From: CAZHOV01 sp964534315
Lineage (GTDB): Bacteria > Bacteroidota > Bacteroidia > Chitinophagales > Saprospiraceae
DNA: 13,817 bases
Direction of reading: 5' to 3'
Assembly (NCBI GenBank): GCA_964534315.1
Contig: CAZHOV010000150.1
Location: 1-13,817, forward strand
Shown: positions 7,019 through 13,711 of the stretch, one piece after another
Position numbering within the stretch: position 1 is the stretch's first letter
How the letters are laid out: every line of letters starts with the position of its first letter
Notes under the pieces: model-generated
Databases searched by the model: none
What the model saw: the letters and a program-made list of their open reading frames with translations, nothing else
What the model was told of the DNA's origin: nothing
Program-made: the position numbers and the translations under genes

Positions 7019-8995
7019 CTATATATCCACATTGGCATATTTCGCATTTTTCTCGATAAAGGCTCTTCTAGGCGGTACTTCATCGCCCATGAGCATGGAG
7101 AATACGCGATCAGCTTCGATAGCGTCTTCGATGGTTACCTGGCGTAAGATGCGGGTATCCGGGTCCATCGTTGTTTCCCAGAGTTGTTCGGCATTCATCT
7201 CTCCGAGGCCCTTATAGCGTTGGATTTTTACAGACGTATCGTTTTCGTGTTTAGAGTAGGCCTGGACTGCTTCTCTTCGTTCTTCTTCTGACCAGCAATA
7301 CCGATGCTGTTTGCCTTTACTTACCCGGTAGAGTGGGGGAGCGGCGATGTAGACATAGCCTTCTTTGACAAGTTGGTGCATAAACCGGAAAAAGAAGGTT
7401 AGAATAAGGGTAACGATGTGACTACCATCGACATCGGCATCACACATGATGACAATTTTGTGGTAGCGGAGCTTTTCCAGGTTGAGTATCCGGTCACCAT
7501 CTTGATTTTCTTCGATACTTACTCCAAGCGCGGTGAAGATATTCTTTATTTCTTCGTTTTCGTAGATCTTGTGTTCCAACGCTTTTTCTACGTTGAGAAT
7601 CTTCCCTCGAAGTGGGAGGATTGCCTGAAAGGCCCGGTCACGTCCTTGTTTAGCTGTTCCGCCGGCAGAATCTCCCTCGACAAGGAAAATTTCGGATTCT
7701 CCCGGGTCTTTAGAAGAGCAGTCTGATAATTTACCAGGCAGGCCGCTTCCGGTGAGTACGTTTTTACGTTGTACCATTTCACGGGCCTTGCGGGCGGCAT
7801 GGCGTGCTGTTGCGGCCAGGATAACCTTGTCGATGATCCGTTTTGCCTGTTTAGGGTTTTCTTCCAGGTAAAACTTGAGGGCTTCTCCGACTGCTCTGGA
7901 AACGATCCCGGTAACTTCGGAATTACCCAGCTCTCCCTTGGTTTGGCCTTTGAACTGCGGCTCGGGAACTTTTACTGATACAACAGCAGTAAGGCCTTCT
8001 CTAAAGTCTTCTCCGGAGACAGTAAATTTCAATTTCTTAAAAAAGCCATTTTCGTCACCATACTTCTTAAACTCTCTTCTCAGAGCTAGTCGGAAACCGC
8101 TGACATGAGTACCGCCTTCTCTGGTGTTGATATTGTTGACAAAAGAGAAAATATTTTCCTTAAAGGAAGTATTGTATTGCATAGCCACTTCGACCTCTAC
8201 ATTATCCTCTTTGCCAATAACATAGATGGGTTTTTCGATCAGTCTCGGGCGGGTTTCGTCTAGATACTGAACAAATTCTGTCAGGCCTCCTTCAGAGTGA
8301 AAAGTTTCCGAGACCGGCTGACCATTTTCGTCTATGTTGCGTTCGTCGGTAAGAACAAGCGTAAGTCCCTTGTTAAGAAAGGCCATTTCCCTCAATCTGT
8401 TGGCGAGGGTTTCGTACTTATATTCTAACGTTTCGAAAATCTCCGAATCCGGATGAAATTTAATGAAAGTACCGGTCGTTTCGGCTTCACCGACGACATC
8501 CACGCCTGTGACAGGCTTTCCCTGTTGGTATTCTTGCTTGAAAATTTTGCCGTCCCGGTAAACAGTTGCTTCGAGTTTGGAAGATAAGGCATTAACGCAG
8601 GATACGCCCACCCCGTGCAGACCACCGGAGACTTTGTAGGTGTTTTTGTCAAATTTACCTCCCGCGTGCAGGACGGTCATGACTACTTCTAAAGCGGACT
8701 TTTGAAGTTTTTCATGCATCCCGGTCGGGATACCACGTCCGTTATCTTTTACGGTAATTGCATTGTCTTTATGGATAATCGTTTCAATGCGATCACAATA
8801 CCCGGCTAAATGCTCATCAATGGAATTGTCAATAACCTCCCAAACCAGGTGGTGCAATCCTTTCGCGTCGGTATTCCCGATGTACATTCCCGGACGCTTT
8901 CGTACGGCTTCTAAGCCTTCCAGCGCTGTAATGTTACTAGCATCGTAACCATTCGCCGGCATAGCTGTTTCTTTGTTTCCTTCTATAGATTTCAT
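7019..8995 (-). CDS. gyrB: DNA gyrase subunit B
   Basis: The ATPase and TOPRIM subunit of type IIA topoisomerase; with GyrA it puts negative supercoils into DNA. At 658 aa it has the length usual for the family outside the extended enterobacterial form. The GHKL ATPase shows EVIDNSIDE (53-61), DNGRGIP (84-90) and GGLHGVGV (124-131), and the transducer domain has the QTK lysine (353). The TOPRIM domain has EGDSAGG (440-446) and DADVDGSH (519-526), with QRYKGLGEM (592-600) in the tail. All catalytic residues are present, so it looks functional. The -7 element at 9000-9007 ends only 4 bases before the first ATG (8995). The true start may therefore be the ATG at residue 12 (8962), which would leave a short leader. 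gyrA is not in the window. Confidence 0.97.
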   Translation of the reverse strand: MKSIEGNKETAMPANGYDASNITALEGLEAVRKRPGMYIGNTDAKGLHHLVWEVIDNSIDEHLAGYCDRIETIIHKDNAITVKDNGRGIPTGMHEKLQKSALEVVMTVLHAGGKFDKNTYKVSGGLHGVGVSCVNALSSKLEATVYRDGKIFKQEYQQGKPVTGVDVVGEAETTGTFIKFHPDSEIFETLEYKYETLANRLREMAFLNKGLTLVLTDERNIDENGQPVSETFHSEGGLTEFVQYLDETRPRLIEKPIYVIGKEDNVEVEVAMQYNTSFKENIFSFVNNINTREGGTHVSGFRLALRREFKKYGDENGFFKKLKFTVSGEDFREGLTAVVSVKVPEPQFKGQTKGELGNSEVTGIVSRAVGEALKFYLEENPKQAKRIIDKVILAATARHAARKAREMVQRKNVLTGSGLPGKLSDCSSKDPGESEIFLVEGDSAGGTAKQGRDRAFQAILPLRGKILNVEKALEHKIYENEEIKNIFTALGVSIEENQDGDRILNLEKLRYHKIVIMCDADVDGSHIVTLILTFFFRFMHQLVKEGYVYIAAPPLYRVSKGKQHRYCWSEEERREAVQAYSKHENDTSVKIQRYKGLGEMNAEQLWETTMDPDTRILRQVTIEDAIEADRVFSMLMGDEVPPRRAFIEKNAKYANVDI

Positions 8996-8999
8996 CTTA

Positions 9000-9007
9000 C
9001 AAAGATA
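9000..9007 (-). promoter_or_regulatory. Promoter -7 element of gyrB
   Basis: TATCTTTG on the minus strand is an exact match to the Bacteroidota TAnnTTTG element. Transcription should begin a few bases further on, at or just before the ATG at 8995. I see no good -33 TTTG at the right distance. The position argues for a leaderless transcript or for the internal start at 8962. Confidence 0.6.
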
Positions 9008-9100
9008 CGAAAAAATCCCTTATTTTTCATGCTTAAATTAGAATAAGATGAAGCTGTTTGGAGGCGTAGTCACGTAGGGTTCTTAACATTTTTTCTAAAA

Positions 9101-9150
9101 GGTAGCGAGGTGTCAGGATGCCCATGCAATGGCCCTGACACCTCGCTACC
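9101..9150 (-). terminator. Hairpin made from an inverted repeat unit, with T-run
   Basis: The arms 9101-9117 and 9134-9150 are perfect 17-base reverse complements around a 16-base loop. The right arm belongs to the 8-bp-unit array; the left arm is one 16-bp unit plus one base, turned round. On the minus strand the stem is followed at once by TTTT and then AGAAAAAATG. This is the form of a Rho-independent terminator for transcripts from the acyl-CoA dehydrogenase gene. It would keep them from running into the gyrB promoter. Confidence 0.65.
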
Positions 9151-9417
9151 CTGACACCTCGCTACCCTGACACCTCGCTACCCTGACACCTCGCTACCCT
9201 GANNNNNNNNNNNNNNNNNNNNNNNNNNNNNNNNNNNNNNNNNNNNNNNNNNNNNNNNNNNNNNNNNNNNNNNNNNNNNNNNNNNNNNNNNNNNNNNNNN
9301 NNTACCCTGACACCTCGCTACCCTGACACCTCGCTACCCTGATACCTCGACACCCTGACACCTCGCTACCCTGATACCTCGCTACCCTGATACCTCGACA
9401 CCCTGATACCTCGCTAC
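9134..9417 (-). repeat. Large 8-bp/16-bp tandem array downstream of the acyl-CoA dehydrogenase gene
   Basis: In the minus-strand sense the array alternates GTAGCGAG (or GTGTCGAG) with GTATCAGG (or GTGTCAGG), a 16-bp period made of two 8-bp half-units. It begins directly after the TAG of the dehydrogenase gene (9418-9420) and runs to the hairpin at 9101-9150. Seven 16-bp units are readable on the right of the assembly gap and four on the left. On the right side the half-unit GTGTCGAG occurs in units 2 and 5, giving a 48-bp higher-order repeat. The true length is unknown. The rest of the gap between the two genes (8996-9100) holds the gyrB promoter and nothing else I can support. Confidence 0.95.
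9203..9302. other. Assembly gap (100 N)
   Basis: Exactly 100 undetermined bases lie inside the repeat array, with the same repeat on both sides. A round 100 is a common placeholder for a gap of unknown size, so nothing can be said about array length. The break most likely comes from the repeat itself. Confidence 0.97.
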
Positions 9418-11220
9418 CTAGATACAATACCCATTCTCCTCAATCAATTTGTTAGCGATGGTTCTGCGGGTAACTTTTACATTGACAAGCGGATACTTAG
9501 TGAATCGCTTGAGGCCCATGTTAAAAGTACGCAGTAGATCGCCTTCGGCAAAGGAAGCGAGGGCGTCGCTGGCTTGCTTTTGGATGCGGGCTTGTGCATC
9601 GGAGAAAAATGTCTTTAAGATCGCATCGTATACTTCTTGTTCGACGGGCGTATCCACTTTCTCAGAAAGCTTGTGTATGCGTAGCAGGGTAGATTCAGCA
9701 AGAAAAGTGTCGATGATGATGTTGGCAACGTTGGCTAAGACTTCCTGCTCCTCCTCCAAATTGATCTGCCCGTCCATCTGCATCTTAGCGGCAGCGCCGG
9801 CGACCATAAGGATGATTTTCTTGAAATCCTTAAGTGCTTTGTATTCTTTTGCATAAGGTCCTGTTTGCATATCGGGTGCCGGCATACTGGCTAATTCTTT
9901 TTGTACTTCCCAGGCTGGACCCACGATGTCTACACGGCCTTTCATTGCTCTTTTAAGAAGCATATCTACGATAAGCAGGCGATTGATCTCATTGGTGCCT
10001 TCGTAGATCCGGTTGATCCGGGCATCTCGATAAGCCCTTGCTACATTACCTTCTTCAGAGAATCCCATTCCCCCATGAACCTGAACCGTTTCATCAACGA
10101 CATAATCGATCGTCTCAGAACCGGCGATCTTAATAATGGAACATTCAATTGCATATTCTTCGGCAGCTTTCAGTTTAGCTTCCGCGAAGCTAAGGCCTTG
10201 GCTGGTGAGGCTCTTATTTTTTTCTTGGAGTAAATGCGATACCCGGTAAGTCGCACTTTCGGTTACAAAAGTCCGGATAGCCTGTTCAGCCAATTTGTAT
10301 TTGATGGCGCCAAAGTTGGCAATCGGTTGGTTGAACTGGTGACGTTCGTTGGCATACTTCACTGCTACGTCGGTGCTTGTTTTTCCGCCACCCATGGTCA
10401 TGACGCCAAGCTTAAACCGGCCGATGTTGAGGGCATTAAAGGCAATATGGTGCCCTTTTCCTATTTCACCCAGCACATTTTCTACCGGCACTTTAACATT
10501 TTCAAAAAATACCTGCCGGGTAGAAGAACCTTTGATTCCCAGTTTTTCCTCCTCTTCCCCTAGTGTAAGTCCTTCTGAATTTTTTTCAACAATAAAACCT
10601 GTAAATTTATCGCCATCTATTTGGGCAAAAACGATGAAAATATCCGCAAATCCTGCGTTAGTGATCCACATTTTTTGCCCGTTGATAATGTAGTGTTTTC
10701 CGTCTTCAGATAGATCAGCTCGCGTTTTGGCTGCCAAAGCATCAGAACCGGAGCTGGGCTCGGTCAGGCAATAGGAAGCTTTGAGCGTGCCATTCATCAA
10801 ATCGGGTAGGTATTTTTCCTTTTGCGCCTCTGTCCCGAAGTAGAGAATGGGAAGCATACCGATGCCGGTATGGGCTGCAAAAGCTACCGAGAAGCCGCGG
10901 GCGTTTCCAAGTCGCTCGCTAATCAGGGTATTGGTATTGGTGTCCATTTCCATCCCCCCGTACTTTTCGGGCATGTGCGCGCCTAGTAGTCCTAGCTCAG
11001 CCGCTTTTTGGATTAATTGAACCGCGTATTCATGTTGGTGATTTTCTAGTTTTTCATCTACGGGAATAACCTCATTTTGAACAAAGTCATCGATCATTTT
11101 TTTGACCATCAATTGTTCTTCGTTGAAGTCTTCAGGTAAGAAAGTGGTCATTTCAGAAGCATCTTTGACGATAAATGCTCCGCCGTTGATGAGATTATCG
11201 GAAATAGTTGCAGTTGACAT
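9418..11220 (-). CDS. Acyl-CoA dehydrogenase, long C-terminal (VLCAD/ACAD9-like) form
   Basis: An FAD enzyme for the first step of fatty-acid beta-oxidation: acyl-CoA to trans-2-enoyl-CoA, with electrons passed to ETF. The ATG at 11220 gives 600 residues; the frame also has a TTG two codons earlier, which I disfavour. In that slightly longer numbering YCLTEPSSGSD is at 152-162 and WITNAGFAD at 187-195, both FAD/substrate-binding signatures. GGMGF (385-389) and the catalytic glutamate of IYEGTNEINR (E409) are present. About 180 further residues follow the core, as in very-long-chain and ACAD9-type enzymes, which suggests long-chain substrates. A perfect palindrome lies 20 bases before the start codon, pointing to repressor control. 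The stop codon is followed with no spacer by a repeat array. Confidence in the class is high, in chain length only moderate. Confidence 0.93.
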   Translation of the reverse strand: MSTATISDNLINGGAFIVKDASEMTTFLPEDFNEEQLMVKKMIDDFVQNEVIPVDEKLENHQHEYAVQLIQKAAELGLLGAHMPEKYGGMEMDTNTNTLISERLGNARGFSVAFAAHTGIGMLPILYFGTEAQKEKYLPDLMNGTLKASYCLTEPSSGSDALAAKTRADLSEDGKHYIINGQKMWITNAGFADIFIVFAQIDGDKFTGFIVEKNSEGLTLGEEEEKLGIKGSSTRQVFFENVKVPVENVLGEIGKGHHIAFNALNIGRFKLGVMTMGGGKTSTDVAVKYANERHQFNQPIANFGAIKYKLAEQAIRTFVTESATYRVSHLLQEKNKSLTSQGLSFAEAKLKAAEEYAIECSIIKIAGSETIDYVVDETVQVHGGMGFSEEGNVARAYRDARINRIYEGTNEINRLLIVDMLLKRAMKGRVDIVGPAWEVQKELASMPAPDMQTGPYAKEYKALKDFKKIILMVAGAAAKMQMDGQINLEEEQEVLANVANIIIDTFLAESTLLRIHKLSEKVDTPVEQEVYDAILKTFFSDAQARIQKQASDALASFAEGDLLRTFNMGLKRFTKYPLVNVKVTRRTIANKLIEENGYCI

Positions 11221-11240
11221 GCGCAAGGATTTTTTAAGTT

Positions 11241-11264
11241 TAGCGAATATTCGCTATAAAATTA
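11241..11264 (-). promoter_or_regulatory. Palindromic operator at the acyl-CoA dehydrogenase promoter
   Basis: TAGCGAATATTCGCTA at 11241-11256 is a perfect 16-bp palindrome. Right next to it, on the minus strand, TAATTTTA (11257-11264) differs from TAnnTTTG at one base. Transcription would then begin inside the palindrome, and a bound dimer would block it. The ATG at 11220 follows 20 bases later. TetR-like fatty-acid regulators bind sites of this size, but no regulator of that type is in the window. Confidence 0.6.
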
Positions 11265-11439
11265 CATAATTTTTCGATTTGATGCAAGATGTAAACCAGA
11301 TTAAGCTGTTTTTAACAACAGTTATTGCCTATTGCATCCTGCTTTTTTCTAGGTTTTTATTTTCTTAATCTTTATAAATAATTGATAATGAATATTTTGA
11401 TAAATAAGATAAAGTGTGGGGAATATGCGGAATATTTCT

Positions 11440-11451
11440 GCGAATATTCGC
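11440..11451. promoter_or_regulatory. Second copy of the GCGAATATTCGC palindrome
   Basis: The 12-bp core GCGAATATTCGC is identical to the core of the operator at 11241-11256, and the match to its right half continues through TA. The centres of the two sites are 197 bases apart. A looser relative, GCGGAATATT, begins at 11428. The second site may allow DNA looping or serve a second promoter. Confidence 0.5.
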
Positions 11452-11584
11452 TAAATTGTTTTGGGCGGGGTTCTTTTCGTCCTTTAGAATAGGTTTAGAG
11501 GGCTATTGCAAAGAAAAGGATCCTCAGCACCTGGTAAGGTGTAGTGGAAACGCCAACTTCAATAGACTTTAGCTAATTTATCTA

Positions 11585-12064
11585 TTAGTTCCTTCCAGGC
11601 ATTTTTAATTTCAGCGAATGAGTATGCTTCATATCTTTCATCACAAAAGAGCTTTGCACGTTGCCGATATTATCAATGGCAGCTAACTTGTTGACGACAA
11701 ATTCCTGGTAGGTTTGCATGTCGGGAACACTTATTTTTAATAAATAATCATACATGCCCGCAATGTGATAGATCTCCTGCACCTCCTCTAATGCCTTGAT
11801 CTCTTCTGCAAATTTAGCCAGGTATTTATTCGAATGCTCTTTAAGCGAAACATCACAAAAGGCGGTTAAGGGATAGCCCACCTTAGCCTTATCTATAATG
11901 GCCACATATGCCTTTATATACCCTTCGCGCTCCAGTCGCTTTATCCGCTCATAAACTGGAGTAACGGTTAATCCTAATTGATATGCGATTTCTTTATTGG
12001 TCAACTTGGCGTTTTCCTGTAATAAGTTCAAAATCCGGAGATCTAGTTTGTCTAAAGCTTTCAT
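11585..12064 (-). CDS. Lrp/AsnC family transcriptional regulator
   Basis: A 159-residue regulator of the feast/famine family; members form dimers and octamers and sense amino acids. The N-terminal winged helix-turn-helix covers about residues 6-55 (LDLRILNLLQENAKLTNKEI, then LGLTVTPVYERIKRLEREGYI). The C-terminal RAM/ACT-like effector domain covers about 65-140, with AGMYDYLLK at 102-110 in the ligand-contacting region. Length and layout are standard. It is divergent from the PLP enzyme gene, with 189 bases between the two ATGs. Two matching palindromes there are likely its binding sites, and one lies just upstream of its own -7 element, so it probably represses itself. The arrangement resembles mdeR-mdeA of Pseudomonas putida, where an Lrp homologue controls methionine gamma-lyase. 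The effector is unknown; methionine or another sulphur amino acid is a reasonable guess. Confidence 0.92.
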   Translation of the reverse strand: MKALDKLDLRILNLLQENAKLTNKEIAYQLGLTVTPVYERIKRLEREGYIKAYVAIIDKAKVGYPLTAFCDVSLKEHSNKYLAKFAEEIKALEEVQEIYHIAGMYDYLLKISVPDMQTYQEFVVNKLAAIDNIGNVQSSFVMKDMKHTHSLKLKMPGRN

Positions 12065-12082
12065 ATCTGGAAATTTATTTTA

Positions 12083-12115
12083 AAAATATAGTTTTTTTTA
12101 GAAAAAAAATCTAAA
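12083..12115 (-). promoter_or_regulatory. Promoter and Lrp-type operator of the regulator gene
   Basis: On the minus strand TATATTTT (12083-12090) matches TAnnTTTG at all but the last base and lies 18 bases before the ATG. Immediately upstream is the inverted repeat TTTAGA-N7-TCTAAA (12097-12115), which would occupy the space between the -7 and -33 elements. This placement fits negative autoregulation. The N7 spacer and 19-bp size fit Lrp-family sites. Confidence 0.55.
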
Positions 12116-12168
12116 TCTAGTAAGTTGCTACCAAAGGTAAAGTTCGTATTTTCTTTATAATCTATCTT

Positions 12169-12187
12169 TTTAGAAAAATAATCTAAT
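12169..12187 (+). promoter_or_regulatory. Second Lrp-type operator, on the PLP-enzyme side
   Basis: TTTAGA-N7-TCTAAT repeats the design of the site at 12097-12115 with one arm base changed. The centres are 72 bases apart, close to seven helical turns. It ends 36 bases before the -7 element of the PLP-enzyme gene, where a bound Lrp-type octamer could activate or repress. Confidence 0.55.
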
Positions 12188-12223
12188 TTTTATGATAAAA
12201 TGGAATAATATTCTTTTTATGCT

Positions 12224-12231
12224 TATATTTG
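12224..12231 (+). promoter_or_regulatory. Promoter -7 element of the PLP-enzyme gene
   Basis: TATATTTG is an exact TAnnTTTG match 22 bases upstream of the ATG at 12254. No good -33 TTTG is present at the right spacing. A weak -33 would fit a promoter that depends on an activator. Confidence 0.55.
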
Positions 12232-12253
12232 CAGTAGAAAAACGGATAATATT

Positions 12254-13573
12254 ATGAAAAAGAAATTTTCTCCCGCATCCTTAATGATGTCTCATGGCTA
12301 CGAACCTTCAACTGCTCATGGAGCCATTAAAAGTCCTATTTATCAAACCTCAACCTTTGAATTTGAAACGGCGGAGGAAGGAAAGGCTTTCTTCGAACTG
12401 GCCTATGGCAAACGTTCTCCGGAAAAAGGGGAGGAAACAGGCTATATCTACAGCCGCATCAACAATCCAAATCTGGATATAACAGAACGCAGACTAGCGC
12501 TTTTGGAACATGGCGAACAAGCCGCTTTATTCAGCAGCGGCATGGCAGCTACCGCAACAACTTTCCTTGCTTTTCTTAAACCTGGCGATATCCTGCTATG
12601 TAGCCAACCGGTCTATGGAGGAACAGACCACCTCATACATCATAGTATCAAAGCTTTCGGTATTGAATCTTATGGTTTTGATTCGGCTGAAGAGCTGAAT
12701 GCAATGCTAGAAGATTTACATCAAAAAGGCCAGGTAGGACGAGTGAAAATGATCTTTATGGAAACACCTGCCAACCCGACCAATAATCTTATTGATATCC
12801 AAGCGTGTAAAAATATCGCCCGGTCATTCTCATCCAAGGATCAGGAGATCATCCTTGCAGTTGATAATACTTTTTTGGGCCCCATGTGGCAAAAACCACT
12901 CGAACATGGTGCCGACCTGGTCTTGTACTCCGCTACTAAATTTATCGGGGGGCATAGTGACTTGATTGCAGGTGTTTGCATCGGTACTGCTGATCTCATG
13001 GCTCAGGTCAAAGAGTGGCGGTCTTTCCTGGGTACGATGGCCACGCCTTACACCGCCTGGCTCATCATGCGCAGTCTGGAAACCCTCCAGATCCGGATGG
13101 AGCGCCAGCAGCAAAATGCCCGACAAATTGCCGCCTTTTTAGAGGGACATCCCAAAGTCGAAAAAATCCATTACCTGGGTCTTGAAGCCACCCTTGATCC
13201 GGCAACCAAACGCATTTTCAACAAACAATGCAATGGCCCCGGCTCTATCATCAGTTTTGATATCGTAGGCGGGGAAAAGGAAGCTTTTCAATTCCTCAAC
13301 CATCTACAGCTTATTAAATTAGCAGTTAGCCTCGGTGGCACCGAATCGCTGGCGCAACACCCCGATACCATGACTCACGCCGGTGTCGATCCGCAATTGA
13401 AGACAGATCTGGGCATAACCGGCAAACTGGTCCGGCTGTCCATCGGTATTGAGCAGATCGAAGACCTGCTAGCAGATATTGAGTACGCCCTAACTGCAGT
13501 GAAGACCAATGCATCCACCTCGCCGACAAAGGCAAAGGCGTTCATGGAGGAGTATTTGGAGGTTAGATCTTAG
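12254..13573 (+). CDS. PLP-dependent Cys/Met metabolism enzyme (cystathionine gamma-synthase / methionine gamma-lyase family)
   Basis: A 439-aa type I PLP enzyme for making or cleaving C-S bonds of cystathionine, homocysteine or methionine. The PLP lysine is K229 in SATKFIGGHSD and the aspartate for the pyridine nitrogen is D204 in VDNTF. YSRINNP (66-72) gives the Tyr and Arg that contact PLP phosphate of the partner subunit, Y121 is the stacking tyrosine, and S365 and R394 hold the substrate carboxylate. Compared with classic enzymes it has an insert (about 47-62, YGKRSPEKGEE) before the YSR motif. The position of the cysteine marking typical methionine gamma-lyases (YGCT) is glycine here (VYGGT, 121-124), so lyase activity on methionine is not assured. 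The divergent Lrp-type regulator and twin operators support a role in sulphur amino-acid breakdown. The family is certain; the exact substrate is not. Confidence 0.9.
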   Translation: MKKKFSPASLMMSHGYEPSTAHGAIKSPIYQTSTFEFETAEEGKAFFELAYGKRSPEKGEETGYIYSRINNPNLDITERRLALLEHGEQAALFSSGMAATATTFLAFLKPGDILLCSQPVYGGTDHLIHHSIKAFGIESYGFDSAEELNAMLEDLHQKGQVGRVKMIFMETPANPTNNLIDIQACKNIARSFSSKDQEIILAVDNTFLGPMWQKPLEHGADLVLYSATKFIGGHSDLIAGVCIGTADLMAQVKEWRSFLGTMATPYTAWLIMRSLETLQIRMERQQQNARQIAAFLEGHPKVEKIHYLGLEATLDPATKRIFNKQCNGPGSIISFDIVGGEKEAFQFLNHLQLIKLAVSLGGTESLAQHPDTMTHAGVDPQLKTDLGITGKLVRLSIGIEQIEDLLADIEYALTAVKTNASTSPTKAKAFMEEYLEVRS

Positions 13574-13624
13574 GTGATGGTATACTTCTTTGTTTGATTT
13601 TTCAAATTATACTCAACCCCTCAA

Positions 13625-13711
13625 CTACTTCTTGCAAATTCTAAGATCTACCTTTTCTGTAAAGCTATGGAAACCAAAGGCTTTAGCGTATTCCAGTAGT
13701 GACGTAGTCAC
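13625..13711 (-). other. Possible short ORF or gene remnant, 28 codons
   Basis: On the minus strand a frame from GTG at 13711 (MTTSLLEYAKAFGF, then HSFTEKVDLRICKK) ends at TAG 13625. The composition looks protein-like and it could be the tail of a lost gene, but it is short, has no promoter that I can see, and overlaps a GTGAC-gta-GTCAC palindrome at 13699-13711. I cannot assign it. The rest of 13574-13730 shows no gene and no firm terminator for the PLP-enzyme gene. Confidence 0.2.

Larger units (their letters stand above)
11221..11584. other. AT-rich intergenic region, acyl-CoA dehydrogenase to Lrp gene
   Basis: I find no gene in these bases. Besides the two palindromes described separately, it contains nested inverted repeats: GATGCAA (11281-11287) with TTGCATC (11332-11338), enclosing CTGTT and AACAG. 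A small hairpin, CACCT-ggta-AGGTG, lies near 11530, on the 3' side of the Lrp gene, and could be a weak terminator. The rest is AT-rich sequence without a clear -7 match. Confidence 0.5.

Noticed and set aside
9033..9089. 18-codon minus-strand ORF upstream of gyrB as a leader peptide
   Set aside because: It lies upstream of the gyrB -7 element, so it would not be on the gyrB message. It is too short to support as a gene.
9194..9427. 77-codon minus-strand frame through the 8-bp array
   Set aside because: It crosses the N gap, starts with TTG inside the dehydrogenase gene, and is a by-product of the repeat.
11221..11226. TTG start for the acyl-CoA dehydrogenase
   Set aside because: The ATG two codons later at 11220 is the ordinary choice.
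13574..13620. Terminator after the PLP-enzyme gene
   Set aside because: Only a 5-bp TTTGA/TCAAA pairing with uneven outer arms is visible, too weak to call.
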